A DNA stretch of 64,000 nucleotides. It comes from Odontocerum albicorne. Taxonomy: Eukaryota > Arthropoda > Insecta > Trichoptera > Odontoceridae. Within the stretch, counting starts at the first letter, position 1. Each line of letters begins with the position of its first letter. The notes below the pieces were generated by a model. The model was not told the origin of the DNA. It did no database searches and worked only from the letters and a program-made list of their open reading frames with translations. Position numbers and translations under genes: made by a program. Positions 19,421-29,640 of this stretch are shown piece after piece. The stretch is taken from assembly GCA_949825065.1 (NCBI GenBank), contig OX463862.1, positions 17,829,246 through 17,893,245 of the forward strand, given 5' to 3'.

Positions 19421-20712
19421 TTAGGTCCTTACATATGAAATTGGCGTTTTGTTTGGGAGGAACATAAAGTTGATTTTTTTTTAATATATTATAATATATT
19501 TATTTAATCAAAGCATGTACCATTGCTATCTATGCACTTTTGCCATCTCATAGGTAGTTCATCGATCCCTTTACTAAAAAAACCATTCGGACGGGAATCA
19601 ATAAAATCTTTGAAGTCGGTTTGGACTGCCCCATCGGAGTTGAATTTTTTCCCTTGCAAGAAGTTATCCAAATTTCGAAAAAAATAGTAATCTGTTGGGG
19701 CAAGGTCCGGAGAGTACGGTGGATGTCTTAGACATTCCAATTGAAGCTCTTCTAATTTGGTAGCCGTCTGTTGTGCAGTGTGTGGTCTAGCGTTATCATG
19801 AAGCAGCAGTGGCCTAGAGCGATTAACCAGCCTCGGTTGTTTAGCAGCTAGCTTTTCCATCATGGTTTGCAGTTGCTGACAATAGACATCTGCCGTAATC
19901 GTCTGGCCAGATTTAAGAAAGCTGTAGTGAACGACACCAGCACTAGTCCACCAAACGCTCACAAGTAACTTTTTTGGAGTCAATTTTCGCTTGGGGCATG
20001 GTTTGGCTGGTTCGGCAGGGTTCAGCCATTGCGATGAGCGCTTCCGATTATCATACAGGATCCACTTTTCATCACAGGTAATGATTCGATTCAAAATCCC
20101 TTCATTATTGTGCCGGTTGAGTAATGCAACGCAGCAGTCAACGCGCGTTTGTTGATTTGCTTCACTCAATTCGTGAGGTACCCACCTTTCAAGCTTTTTC
20201 ACCTTCCCAATTTGTTTCAAGTGGATTAAAACAGTTTTATCACTAACACCGCAGCCTGCAGCTAACTCGGACGTGGTTTGCGATGGATCCGCTTCCACAA
20301 TAGCCTTCAATTCTTCATTATCAACTTTGGTCTCCGGCCGTCCACGGGGCTTTTTCTGCAGGTCGAAATTTCCAGAACGAAAACGTTGGAACCAAAAACG
20401 CACTGTGTTTTCTTTTGCGGCACCGTCGCCATACACATCATTAATCATTCGAGCCGTTTCTGCAGCACTGGTGCCACGGTGGAACTCGTACTCGTAAATA
20501 ACGCGATATTTCAAGTTTTCCATTTTGTAAACTGAGTGACGCAAAGAAAAAAAACAATTGAGGAAAAAACAAATGAATTATAATTTTCGAAACACAAATA
20601 CTTGAGTAAATAGCTGTATAAATTTGAATTTGGAATTCCTAACTATAGAGAAGATATTTGAGATCAAAGTTGCCAGTACGGCAAAACGCCAATTTCATAT
20701 GTAAGGACCTAA
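19421..20712 (-). mobile_element. Intact mariner element, cecropia-like
   Basis: The 31-base terminal inverted repeats are perfect (19,421-19,451 and 20,682-20,712; outer end TTAGGTCCTTACATATGAAA) and flanked by TA at 19,419-19,420 and 20,713-20,714. Length is 1,292 bp, normal for a mariner. It contains one uninterrupted transposase gene. Perfect termini, a clean TA duplication and a full-length frame point to recent insertion. Confidence 0.97.
19504..20523 (-). CDS. Mariner transposase, full length (339 aa)
   Basis: Cut-and-paste DNA transposase that binds the element's terminal repeats and inserts at TA. I start it at the ATG at 20,523 (MENLKYRVIYEYEF). The seven upstream in-frame codons have no ATG. 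Residues 1-60 form the first helix-turn-helix region, followed by the PRGRP minor-groove word at 59-63. A second HTH lies at about 66-110 (TTSELAAGCGVSDKTVLIHL), then the WVPHEL linker at 114-119. The catalytic triad is complete: D151 in CDEKW, D243 in HDNARPH and D278 in SPDLAPTDYY. There are exactly 34 residues between the last two, the DD34D signature of mariner. From memory of the family, the overall pattern resembles the cecropia subfamily that includes the Hsmar1/SETMAR transposase (about 343 aa). The stop at 19,504 leaves about 50 bases before the inner end of the left terminal repeat. No lesion is visible. Confidence 0.96.
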   Translation of the reverse strand: MENLKYRVIYEYEFHRGTSAAETARMINDVYGDGAAKENTVRFWFQRFRSGNFDLQKKPRGRPETKVDNEELKAIVEADPSQTTSELAAGCGVSDKTVLIHLKQIGKVKKLERWVPHELSEANQQTRVDCCVALLNRHNNEGILNRIITCDEKWILYDNRKRSSQWLNPAEPAKPCPKRKLTPKKLLVSVWWTSAGVVHYSFLKSGQTITADVYCQQLQTMMEKLAAKQPRLVNRSRPLLLHDNARPHTAQQTATKLEELQLECLRHPPYSPDLAPTDYYFFRNLDNFLQGKKFNSDGAVQTDFKDFIDSRPNGFFSKGIDELPMRWQKCIDSNGTCFD

Positions 20713-21068
20713 TATTTTCAATAGAATGATATAATCTGTTCGAGAAAAATGTTCGAGTACCTACAGGGTATCATAAAACAGGAAATATACTTTCCTTTCA
20801 CACACAGATGAAATTTACCTGATTCTTGCGGCCGGTGTCGTAAGGGATTTACAATGTTTTTTTCGGGAATAGATCTCAAAAACTTTGAAAAAAATTTATT
20901 TAAATGAAACATTGGGATCTCATCATCATCTTCATCACTAGTATGGTAACATATTTTTAATAAATATTGAAGAGGTTTTCTAGAAATGAAAATCACATGC
21001 TTAATGCTTGTACGAAAAAATAAATTGAAACAGGTACTAAAAATAATACATGTAAAAAAATTGTCAGT
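20713..21068. other. No recognisable gene
   Basis: AT-rich. The 124-codon minus-strand frame 21,092-20,718 shows no known domain and overlaps the pseudo-tRNA head that follows. Confidence 0.5.
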
Positions 21069-21124
21069 AATCGAACCGAGAATTTGGAGCACATGGCAGA
21101 TGCAATAACTACTAGGCCACTAGT
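21069..21124 (-). mobile_element. tRNA-like SINE head, different subtype
   Basis: On the minus strand, TGGCCTAGTAGTTATTGCAT is followed 30 bases later by TCGGTTCGATTACTGAC. These are good A and B boxes at tRNA-like spacing. There is no acceptor-stem complementarity that I can see, so it is a SINE head and not a tRNA gene. Confidence 0.55.
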
Positions 21125-21455
21125 GTTTACATTACATGTTATATAATAATCCTGACAGTTTTAAACTAGCATATAATATTAGTTAGAAGGAAAAAGTACA
21201 TCTGGAAAACAGACTTTTTTATTTTATTTTTGTACATACGAAGGCACACAACTTATTGTCATGGGCTAACAAGAAGTGAAAAAAACTTGTTAAATCTAAA
21301 AATAGATGTCGCCCTAATAGCACATGTCGCTAATAATGAAGATAGTTCTGAGTTTTATTAACAGATATTGCACTATTAAACAACTGAGTCATTTCTAAGG
21401 AAACTGGATAATTTCTAAGCAAACTGGATTGTTGGATCAAAAATTAATCAACTAG
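21125..21455. repeat. Short interspersed word shared with 22,620-22,720
   Basis: AGATGTCGCCCTAATAGCAC at 21,305, then GAAGATAGTTCTGAGTTTTA, recurs in diverged form at 22,639-22,715 (AGATGTCGCCCGAATGACAC, then TTAAGATAGTTCTGATTTGT). This is an unclassified dispersed repeat. Confidence 0.6.
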
Positions 21456-22120
21456 CATAGTTTCCCAAACTTTTTCACCCCGTAGACCACTTGACGATTT
21501 TTTTGTTTTCCGTAGACCCCCTGCCTGCCTAATATTGAATTTTCTTAAACTTATTAACTTCAAATGTGTTTTTGACAGCTGACACAGTGCTGTTCATCTT
21601 GATAAGGTTTTTTGTACAATAGAGTGAACAATTGTAAAAAAAGAAAAACATGTACAATTTTCATTCATACCTTTATTGAAAATACACAAAATGCAAATAA
21701 ATATTTGGCTTTGGAACTAAACAAATCAAAACCAAGTAAAATTCTTACATAAAATTAATACACAAATAATACTGTTCATGAGAGGGATGAACCTGATGCT
21801 CTGATAGCAATGGTTCAATATTTGGCTTCAAATTAGTGAGGTATAGTCTTAAATCTCCACGTTCAGTGATTTGCATTTGATTTCTTTTTATAAGTATTTT
21901 CTATGTCTAGTTATATTTAATATTATGTACACACAATCTGTGTTAGGTGTAATAAGACATTTACGGAACGCCTAAATATTGATCTGCTTAAATGGGATCG
22001 CTCACGTGGACCCCCATTTACATCTCGTGCACCCCCAATTTCTTTTCTCGCTGACATAGACCCCCTGCAAGTCGAAATCGACCCTTGGGGGTCCATATAG
22101 ACCACTTTGGGAATCTTTTG
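21456..22120 (+). mobile_element. hAT-like MITE, copy 1 (665 bp)
   Basis: The ends CATAGTTTCCCAAACTTTTT and, inverted, CAAAAGATTCCCAAAGTGGT give the (C)A..G.TTCCCAAA signature common in hAT elements. Near each end the words GTAGACC and GGGGGTC recur in inverted orientation. A second copy is at 61,512-62,152 in opposite orientation. Flanks TCAACTAG and (T)GAACTAG suggest an 8-base target duplication. No transposase. Confidence 0.8.
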
Positions 22121-23604
22121 AACTAGACCAAAGATGAATATTTTCTAAGGAAAATTATTTACCACTTTTCTAGTAAAAGTTAGTTGTTACTTGTTTTTGC
22201 AGAAATATTTTGAGTTGTACATTTTTTATTTACTATCCACAATACTAGATTTATGATTTTAATAGTTTTAATGGAAAGACGAATGGGAGAGTATAAATAC
22301 ATAATAACCAAGGTTAAATTTACATTGTGCGCGTGTTCACATGCACACAATTTGCCTACATAGTGGACACAAAGACTGTAAACAAATTTTAACAAGACAC
22401 TAACCAAAAATAATATTTGACTTTTTTTATTCTAAATTTCAACACAAGTATCGAAATGCCTTTATGTTTTATTAAAATACACACGAAACGCCACTGAAAC
22501 CTTAAAGTTTATTTATGTATGTTTGTTGTTTGTTTATCGTAATAAAAAATTATTTTAATTTCAATATGCATGAACTATAATAATAATCGTTGAACGTTGG
22601 GAAGTTCATCCAAAGTGGAAAAAATGTTAATTCTAAAGACAGATGTCGCCCGAATGACACATTATTGTCGATAATAATTAAGATAGTTCTGATTTGTAAT
22701 AACAGATATGACATAATTTTAATTATTGTAAATAAAAGGTAATAATGCACTTCATAAATTGAATTTTTTTCATTTTATCCACGTCCTGATGTAGTATTGA
22801 ATAAATAAACGTCGCAAGTGAAGATTTTATAGTTTTTACCTTCAGCTGTCAGTTGACATGTCGGGGTGGTATTTTTGTGTTTAATTCGGTATTTTATTAG
22901 ATAAATTGATATATCTGTTTCAGGGCTACCGCGACAGGTAAACCCGTATGTGTGCAAAAACTAAAAATGCTGTCCCTATATTTAGTTAAATTGAAATAGT
23001 TTTAAAGTATCGCTCTTCCTTTTATCAGAATTTGATTCAATTGGTGGTGCCACGTGTTCTTATTTATTTCTTCATACCTTCTATACTACTCAAATAATTT
23101 TTTTTTTTATAGTTTATTAAAAACCAAACTGTATCTTGAATACCTTATTAAAATTAAACTTGATCTAGAGACCAGTTAAGTAATTACAGAAGAGTGCACG
23201 TAAAAAAATTACACTTACGAGTAGATGTCAAGCAATAAACACACTATTAAAAATCCAAAAAAATCCACGAGAGAGAAAACAAAATGGAAATAAAGCATTA
23301 AAGAGTAACTGGGGTTTATATTTCGCCATCAGGTGAATGCATAGCAAAATAGTCTTATAATCCTCTTTAAAATTAGTATTGAAATCTCAAATATGTCCAA
23401 CTCAACGAATTCCTTAATTAACACATAACAACTTCTGTTGATAAATTAATTAATTTCATATTTGCCCTGCATACACTGGACAGCTCATTCGTTCTAGTTG
23501 AGCAAATGGAGAAATGAAATAGTAATATTTCAAGTAAAATGGAAGACAATTCATAATTATGAACATAAAACAAATATAAATTTTTGATATGTGAGAATAC
23601 ATAC
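22121..23604. other. No recognisable gene
   Basis: AT-rich. It holds only the diverged short repeat at 22,620-22,720. Several 60-75-codon frames on the minus strand are featureless. Confidence 0.5.
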
Positions 23605-23955
23605 ATGCATACCGTCACGGTGTTTCCCTGCTGGGGTAGCTAGAGACCCAGAGCACCAGACTTTCCTAACTCGACACACATACTTGTATTCGCGATATAT
23701 TTGCCTATCTCGACACACGCGTGCGTTCATCATAAACTGCAATATATCAGTCACATAATCATCAACTGATCACCCAGGGAAAAATAAATTATAAACAAGC
23801 TCAAGAAGATGCTGCGTTTCTTAGCTTGAAAACTTGCGGGAGTGATTTGGATGGAAGTTTACAAAGTTGTTCCGGGCTGCAGTAAGCAAAATGAAGATTG
23901 TCATGATGGTAACCAGCCTCTGATAAGAGACGGCACCTCAAGAAGAAGAATAAAC
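23605..23955 (+). pseudogene. RTE 3'-end fragments
   Basis: 23,609-23,680 carries the 3'-region signature CTGGGGTAGCTAGAGACCCA, then GAGCACCAGACTTTCCTAAC, as also at 60,790-60,830. 23,800-23,950 ends GATGGTAACCAGCCTCTGAT, then CAAGAAGAAGAAT, a typical RTE terminus with AAG microsatellite. They are probably two different truncated insertions. Confidence 0.55.
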
Positions 23956-24554
23956 ATTCCATCATTTTTTTTCTAAACCAAGGTTATTATGATATTTCAT
24001 AAGTTTAAGTAATTTGTTGTTTATTAATTATTTTATTTGAATTAAATGAATTTGCAATCGAAGCTGGAAACAATAATAACCACAATAAGATCGATGTAAT
24101 GTTATTGACATTATATATAATACTAGCTGACCCGCCAGACGTTGTCCTGCCCGAACGTTGGCTTGCCTGCTATTAGCGGGTTCAGCAAACGTTTTTTCAA
24201 TAAACTGTATACTAATATATATAACTCTTCTGTACCTTCTGAACCATATGTACACGGAAGATGGACTGCAAGTAGCAGAGGAATGTGACGCTTTACCAAT
24301 AACATACGATGCATATTTAAACGATTTTCATTGTGATTAAATAATAGCAAAGAAAAAACCCAATTCATTTCCATGACAGTCATATTTTTTATTAATGTAA
24401 AAAAAGTAAAATTTTGATTTAAATGTTGAATCTTAATACTAAAAGAAATAAATTTTGTTTTGTTTTTATCTTAATGCGAGTTGATGAACAATGTTTTTTT
24501 TCAATCCCTGAAGTGTATAAATGAACAAAATGGATGGTTTGCCAACGCGAGAGC

Positions 24555-25451
24555 ACGCAACATATAATTGGCCATGTGAAAATCATGGATTTTCTAGATC
24601 CAACCGACAAATGGGCATTGTTTGCCCTTGTAACTTATTAATAGTTATTGCGAATGCCAAGCGAATTGGAAATTGCAGGCGTTTGATTGGAATGGGTGAG
24701 TCTGAAGGGATCATTGGGATCCGTGTCAGGAGAACAGCTTCACATTGAAATTTGTTTTTCAAAATGGTAGTTACAAAAACATTTCCCATGATTTTTTTTA
24801 TGACATCGCATAGCTTAGGTGCATTTAAATTCCGAAATTTTAATTCGTGCCATTGCATAGCTTAGGTGCATTTAAATTCCGAAGCAAAATGATTGGTGAA
24901 CCAATTTTTAATCGCAAGTTATGTGGTAGCATTCCCGGTAAATCCAGTGAATTCAAGAATTCAACAGGATAGTTGACTGCTTCGTCAGGATCGACAACAA
25001 TGTCGATCGATTTGAACAACATCTCACTGTTGTATTTTAAAATTAATAGCGTCCACATCGATATTGTCTGCACCGTGTTATCTCTGTGTTGGATCCATAT
25101 ATCTCGACGTTCATATGCGTCGACAACCATAACAATTGCAACTTCATTAACGGTTGGTACATTGTATTGGCCCGCGTGCTCTCCAGATGGTACTTTGTCT
25201 GCTTTGATGACGATCATGTAGTTGTCGTTTTGCAGCCTGTTTGAAACGTTATTAAACAACTGGACCAACTGGTTGTGATTTCTCAAAATCGGTTCCAAAG
25301 TCGCCACAATTTCTTGGTCATCCATCTGCTCGATGTGGTTGTATTGGCACCATGTATTTATTTGTGGCTCCTTATCGCCCATGAAGTAGATTTGCAAGAA
25401 TTTTGGATCGGCATCAGTCATTGAGATAAAATTACCAATTTGATGATACAC
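24555..25451 (-). pseudogene. Helitron helicase-like and middle domain remnants
   Basis: 25,451-24,840 is an open frame of about 200 residues: [20 protein letters not shown], then [20 protein letters not shown], then [19 protein letters not shown]. This belongs to the Helitron-like N region, and ends in the helicase-side words [20 protein letters not shown] and [15 protein letters not shown] roughly 34-bp duplication of the RNLNAPKLC block then shifts to 24,858-24,583. That frame reads IPSDSPIPIKRLQFPIRLAF then AITINKLQGQTM, the Pif1-helicase motif VI neighbourhood. Helicase Walker motifs are not present, so a large internal deletion has occurred. Confidence 0.8.
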
Positions 25452-25559
25452 TTGGCCCTGAATCTTAAACGTTGATTAAAAATTGCGACCATTCTCATTC
25501 TGAACGATTTTTTTTGCTCCAAACGATGTCATTTGGAAGCAAGAATTGAATTTACGAAT

Positions 25560-26076
25560 TTTACGCAAAAACAATTATGATTGAGGTGTGGCTCCAGCCA
25601 ATAGTGTTTTCAATGGTTCTGGCGGCGAATTCAATGGTGGCAGTACAATTTTTCCAGACGTGCAGCATAAACTGGCCGATTCCCCTTTGTATTTGAATGC
25701 ATGGCAGTGTTGGCATTCTTTGTCCATAGCACCGATGACAATTTGTGAATGTGACGAATAGTCGATGTCCGACTCATATTCGAACGCAAGGTGATGCACG
25801 TGTCAATGCGCGATGTACTTGCAGGCGCTGTCGTTCATGTGCTCTGTGTGCGTCGGTGGCTCGTTGACGCGCCTGTCTTTGTCTCTGCATTTGCTCGAAG
25901 GCGTTCGTTGCGTTTCTCTTGACTTTCATTTGCACGTGTGTTTGCAGCCTGGTCTCTTAAATTTGCATTGTCCATCAATCGATCTTCTACCGTTCTATTT
26001 AACCGACGGGTGTGGACTATTTGTGAATTCTGTGTACGTCAACCAATATTTCCTCCTCGTCCACGAAGACGTGGCA
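25560..26076 (-). pseudogene. Helitron protein N-terminal region, broken
   Basis: A minus-strand ATG at 26,076 begins MPRLRGRGGNIG and hits a stop. The frame then resumes as arginine-rich RTQNSQIVHTRRLNRTVEDR and RDQAANTRANESQEKRNERL, the usual Helitron leader. The next block, 25,799-25,575, encodes HLAFEYESDIDYSSHSQIVI, then CQHCHAFKYKGESASLCC, a CxxCH...CC zinc-like motif, then LPPLNSPPEPLKTLL. This is characteristic of the region before the Helitron-like N domain. The ORF on the opposite strand is antisense shadow. Confidence 0.8.
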
Positions 26077-26624
26077 TTGTTCTTTTATAAACACACAACA
26101 CATAAATATAAGTAACTTATATTTGAATTTTATACATGTTATAATTTGTTGAACAAACTTACATGTTGTTTATTTTCGATGAGCCGTTTAACACTCCGTA
26201 AATTATATAAAATCATCGACACAAATAAGCACTTAAAATAAATATTTGCAGGTTAGATTGATTGTCATTGAATGCACATGTATATAATTTAAATTTATTG
26301 AAGACCATGCAAGATATTCACTTCAGCACGGCACCTTACACATTTGCACAATGTATGTGTTTAATAACACTTCATTTATGATTTTCACCTACCGGGTCCA
26401 ATTGTAAATTGAAACCATTCAGGAAAAAAAATTAATTTCGTCAAAAAATTTAAAATAAAAATTCCTAGAACCCAATTGCAGCGCCACCTACCGGGTCTAA
26501 TTGTAAATCTAAACCATCCAGGGACCCACTCAAACACACATAAAAAATTTCATTAAAATCGGTTCAGCCGTTTAGGAGGAGTTCACTGTCTTACACACGT
26601 ACAGAAGAAATATATATATAAAGA

Positions 26625-27243
26625 TATACGCAAAACATTGTATGAATTTTATTGATAAAATTAATGTATGAGAATGCTAACTGACACCATACATTAGCGA
26701 AAATTTTCAATAAACCATATTTTAATTTATTTCAAGATATTTTGTACGCAAATAATCCAATTAAGAAAGAACATTGTTGCTATTTTAATAACATTTAGCG
26801 AATAAAAGTGTCTATCTTTCGAATTTATCGTGCTTTTTTCTAATGTGATAGGTAATGAGCTTTAATTTCGACTTAAGTTTGCATATTCTAATATATATTT
26901 TTTTAAATATCAAGGAGATTGTTATTACAATCATACAATATATATAACATGAGTTAATTTAACTTCAATCCGATTTCAAGTATGATAACCATACTATACT
27001 TGTGAAATTAGTTAGATATGACAAGGTAGGTGCCGTACCATTGAATTAAAAAATTATAATATGTATTAATATTCATAGACAAATAACATAGACAATTAAA
27101 AATAAATAGCAACATTTTGGCTAACTTCCGTTCCTATGTTCAGACCAAATCAATAGATCGCGGTGAAGTTGGCGCGGTTCTTTGTTGTCCTCCGCTCCGG
27201 TGCATGGAGCCTGGCCCTGTTCCTTGCCGCTCAATCCGTTAAA
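26625..27243. promoter_or_regulatory. CARM1 upstream region and 5' leader
   Basis: Between the Helitron end and the CARM1 start. It is AT-rich up to about 27,115, then changes to markedly GC-richer sequence for the last 100 bases, as expected for a 5' leader. An in-frame TAG at 27,154-27,156 closes the reading frame upstream, so the protein cannot extend further. No TATA box at a convincing distance is visible. This is a positional inference only. Confidence 0.4.
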
Positions 27244-28842
27244 ATGGCGAACGTGTTTCGCGCCGTCACCGTCTCGACGGTCAATAACGACGGTACTCTA
27301 CTGCCAAAATACAATTTTTCGACCACTATCGTCGTCGATTACGATCCACAAGGCTTAAGTGTTAAAATTGTCAGAGCCGACCCGGTCCTAAATCAAGAAT
27401 TACTCGAATTTCCGATACACAGTCAAAGCGAGTGTTCGCGAGTCGCTGTTCGATCTTATATATTTACAAGTGACAATGAAACTTTATTCTTTAAGTTTAA
27501 TTCGGACGGCGACACGAGAAACTTTCATCTGCTCGTCACCAAAGTCAAAGCTGGACGGAATTCGTCGATGTTCACGGTAAGAACCGAAGACTCCTCAGCT
27601 ATGCAATACTTCCAGTTTTATGGCTATCTAAGTCAGCAGCAAAACATGATGCAAGATTATGTTCGCACCAGCACTTATCAAAGAGCCATCCTAAACAATA
27701 TCCTGGACTTCAAAGACAAAATTATATTAGATGTCGGTGCTGGATCCGGTATCTTGTCGTTCTTCGCCGCTCAAGCTGGTGCTAAAAAGATTTACGCAGT
27801 CGAAGCCAGTAACATGGCGCACCACGCTCAGATGCTCGTCGATTCCAATGGTCTACACGATAAGATTCAAATTATAGCTGGAAAAATCGAGGAAATAGAT
27901 CTACCAGAAGCCGTGGATGTTATAATCTCCGAACCAATGGGATACATGCTCTACAACGAAAGGATGTTGGAAACTTACCTGCACGCTAAGAAATGGCTTC
28001 AACCTGGAGGTAAAATGTTTCCTTCCAGAGGAGATCTCCACATAGCACCGTTCACGGATGATGCCCTCTTCATGGAGCAATACAATAAGGCTAACTTCTG
28101 GTATCAGACATGCTTCCACGGTGTAGATTTGAGCTCTCTACGGACAGTCGCTATGAAGGAATATTTCAGACAGCCAATTGTAGACACGTTTGATATACGT
28201 ATATGCATGGCAAAGTCCATAAGACACGTTGTGGACTTTTTAGATGCAAATGAATCCGATCTGCATCAAATCGAGATTCCTCTACAATTCCACCTTCTTC
28301 AATCCGGCACTTGTCACGGTTTAGCATTCTGGTTCGATGTAGCGTTCGCGGGGAGTACACAATACGTCTGGCTGTCCACAGCTCCCACGGAACCTCTGAC
28401 ACACTGGTATCAAGTTCGTTGTTTATTAGAAACGCCAATATTTGTGAAGCAAGGACAAGTTCTGTCCGGACGTGTATTACTGGTAGCTAATAAGAGACAG
28501 AGCTATGATGTTACAATGGACCTCGTTTTAGAGGGTACCACAATTAGTTCTTCCAACACATTAGACCTTAAGAATCCATACTTTAGGTACACAGGAGCAC
28601 CTGCTACAGCCCCACCGGGCGCAAGTACAACATCTCCCAGCGAAGCTTATTGGTCCGCTCTCGACACACCCGCAAACCTAATCGACGGAAATTACGGGAC
28701 AATATGTCAGGACAGAAACGATCAACAAGCGTACAACAACATAACCCCTAATATAATGAAAACGGTGATGCTGCAGGAAGATTTCATCAAAAGAATTGGG
28801 ATCAGCCAAAATGGTGACGTCACTTGCCAACGTTACGGCTGA
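27244..28842 (+). CDS. CARM1: CARM1/PRMT4 protein arginine methyltransferase
   Basis: Type I arginine methyltransferase that makes asymmetric dimethylarginine on histone H3 and on splicing and transcription proteins, using S-adenosylmethionine; nuclear coactivator of hormone-receptor transcription. The 532-residue product begins at ATG 27,244 ([10 protein letters not shown], context AAAATGG). The frame is open to 27,163, but the earlier codons contain no ATG and a TAG sits at 27,154. Residues 1-110 form the N-terminal PH-like domain. YFQFYGYLS at 122-130 and [10 protein letters not shown] follow. The SAM-binding motif I is DVGAGSG at 163-169. The double-E loop with catalytic E230 and E239 lies in [11 protein letters not shown]. 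The THW loop is at 386-388, and the barrel ends at NPYFRYTG. The C-terminal 80 residues are poorly conserved. Length is close to that of insect homologues as I remember them (about 530 in Drosophila Art4) and shorter than human (608). The whole gene is one exon, which is unusual. There are no lesions. The first AATAAA after the stop that I see is at 29,624-29,629. Confidence 0.97.
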   Translation: MANVFRAVTVSTVNNDGTLLPKYNFSTTIVVDYDPQGLSVKIVRADPVLNQELLEFPIHSQSECSRVAVRSYIFTSDNETLFFKFNSDGDTRNFHLLVTKVKAGRNSSMFTVRTEDSSAMQYFQFYGYLSQQQNMMQDYVRTSTYQRAILNNILDFKDKIILDVGAGSGILSFFAAQAGAKKIYAVEASNMAHHAQMLVDSNGLHDKIQIIAGKIEEIDLPEAVDVIISEPMGYMLYNERMLETYLHAKKWLQPGGKMFPSRGDLHIAPFTDDALFMEQYNKANFWYQTCFHGVDLSSLRTVAMKEYFRQPIVDTFDIRICMAKSIRHVVDFLDANESDLHQIEIPLQFHLLQSGTCHGLAFWFDVAFAGSTQYVWLSTAPTEPLTHWYQVRCLLETPIFVKQGQVLSGRVLLVANKRQSYDVTMDLVLEGTTISSSNTLDLKNPYFRYTGAPATAPPGASTTSPSEAYWSALDTPANLIDGNYGTICQDRNDQQAYNNITPNIMKTVMLQEDFIKRIGISQNGDVTCQRYG

Positions 28843-29640
28843 TCTAGAATCTCAGTCTCCTGAATCTTGATGTGGTGTTTGAATACTCAAAGTATGTTGA
28901 CGGATCTTGCTGTTCTTTTTTCCAACGCATTCTTGATTTGTGTTCTCTTGGCTGTTCTTTTATCTAATGTGTTTTTTGTGTACATCCGTTTGATTCAAGA
29001 TGTCCACCGTCTTAATGGTAACAACGGTTTGGAACGAAGACTGAATTTTACAAGAAATATTATTTTATGACTTAAAACGATTTCAAGAATATTTTTTTAA
29101 CTCTTAAATCTTAGGTTATACTTTTTCACCACTTGGTTTACATTACTATTTGTTTAATTTTTTGACCTGTATTACAAATAAGATCTTGACCTTAGTATTT
29201 TTGATAAAGATTAATAATCAAGGGAAGAAAAAATCTTAAAAATAATCTTCCAGTTTCGTCAACTGTCAAACATGAGATCTAAGTCCGTTTTGTCTTATCA
29301 CTATGGAAGCGTTCAAGTTCAAATGTATGACATTAAATTTCATTACCATTTATGACTTCATGACCCATACTCGGTGAGATTTGCTGTCCCTTAACTGTAT
29401 ATGAGCCTACAGCTCACTCTCAAGTCTAATTTTATAATACAAGTCAAAATCTATTTTTAAAATGCAGACTTTCGAGTTAAAAAAATTTGATTTTTTATTT
29501 TTTATTTCACAATGACTGGTTTTCTCATTCTTAGTCGGTTTAAAATATTTAAAATTATTACACCAATGTTAATTCACCGATTAACCATTTTAAAAGTCAT
29601 CTCATTTTAAATTTACATCTCTTAATAAACAACCCTCAAA
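28843..29640 (+). other. Probable CARM1 3' UTR
   Basis: No coding signature. The 67-codon plus-strand frame 28,867-29,070 is hydrophobic but has no homologue that I recognise and lies where the 3' UTR is expected. An AATAAA at 29,624-29,629 and another at 29,661-29,666 are candidate polyadenylation signals. Extent is inferred. Confidence 0.4.

Larger units (their letters stand above)
24123..26624 (-). mobile_element. Decayed Helitron
   Basis: On the minus strand the element opens with TC at 26,624 (TCTTTATATATATATTTCTT). It then carries the conserved leader GTACGTGTGTAAGACAGTGA, then ACTCCTCCTAAACGGCTGAA. It closes with CTAG at 24,126-24,123 after GTCTGGCGGGTCAG. The host bases are A before TC and T after CTAG, the AT target expected of Helitrons. 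At 2.5 kb it is too short to be autonomous. Coding remnants of the N-terminal, Helitron-like and Pif1-type helicase regions remain, but the rolling-circle nuclease is deleted. Confidence 0.88.

Noticed and set aside
20273..20535. Plus-strand frames opposite the intact mariner
   Set aside because: Antisense shadows of the transposase gene.
25813..26115. 100-codon plus-strand frame
   Set aside because: Antisense shadow of the Helitron leader, whose minus-strand reading is recognisable.
27163..27243. N-terminal extension of CARM1 (27 extra codons)
   Set aside because: It would begin at GTG, holds no ATG, and a TAG lies just upstream. The ATG at 27,244 has good context and gives the expected length.
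28867..29070. Small hydrophobic protein gene downstream of CARM1
   Set aside because: No homologue recognised, no own signals, and it lies in the expected CARM1 3' UTR.
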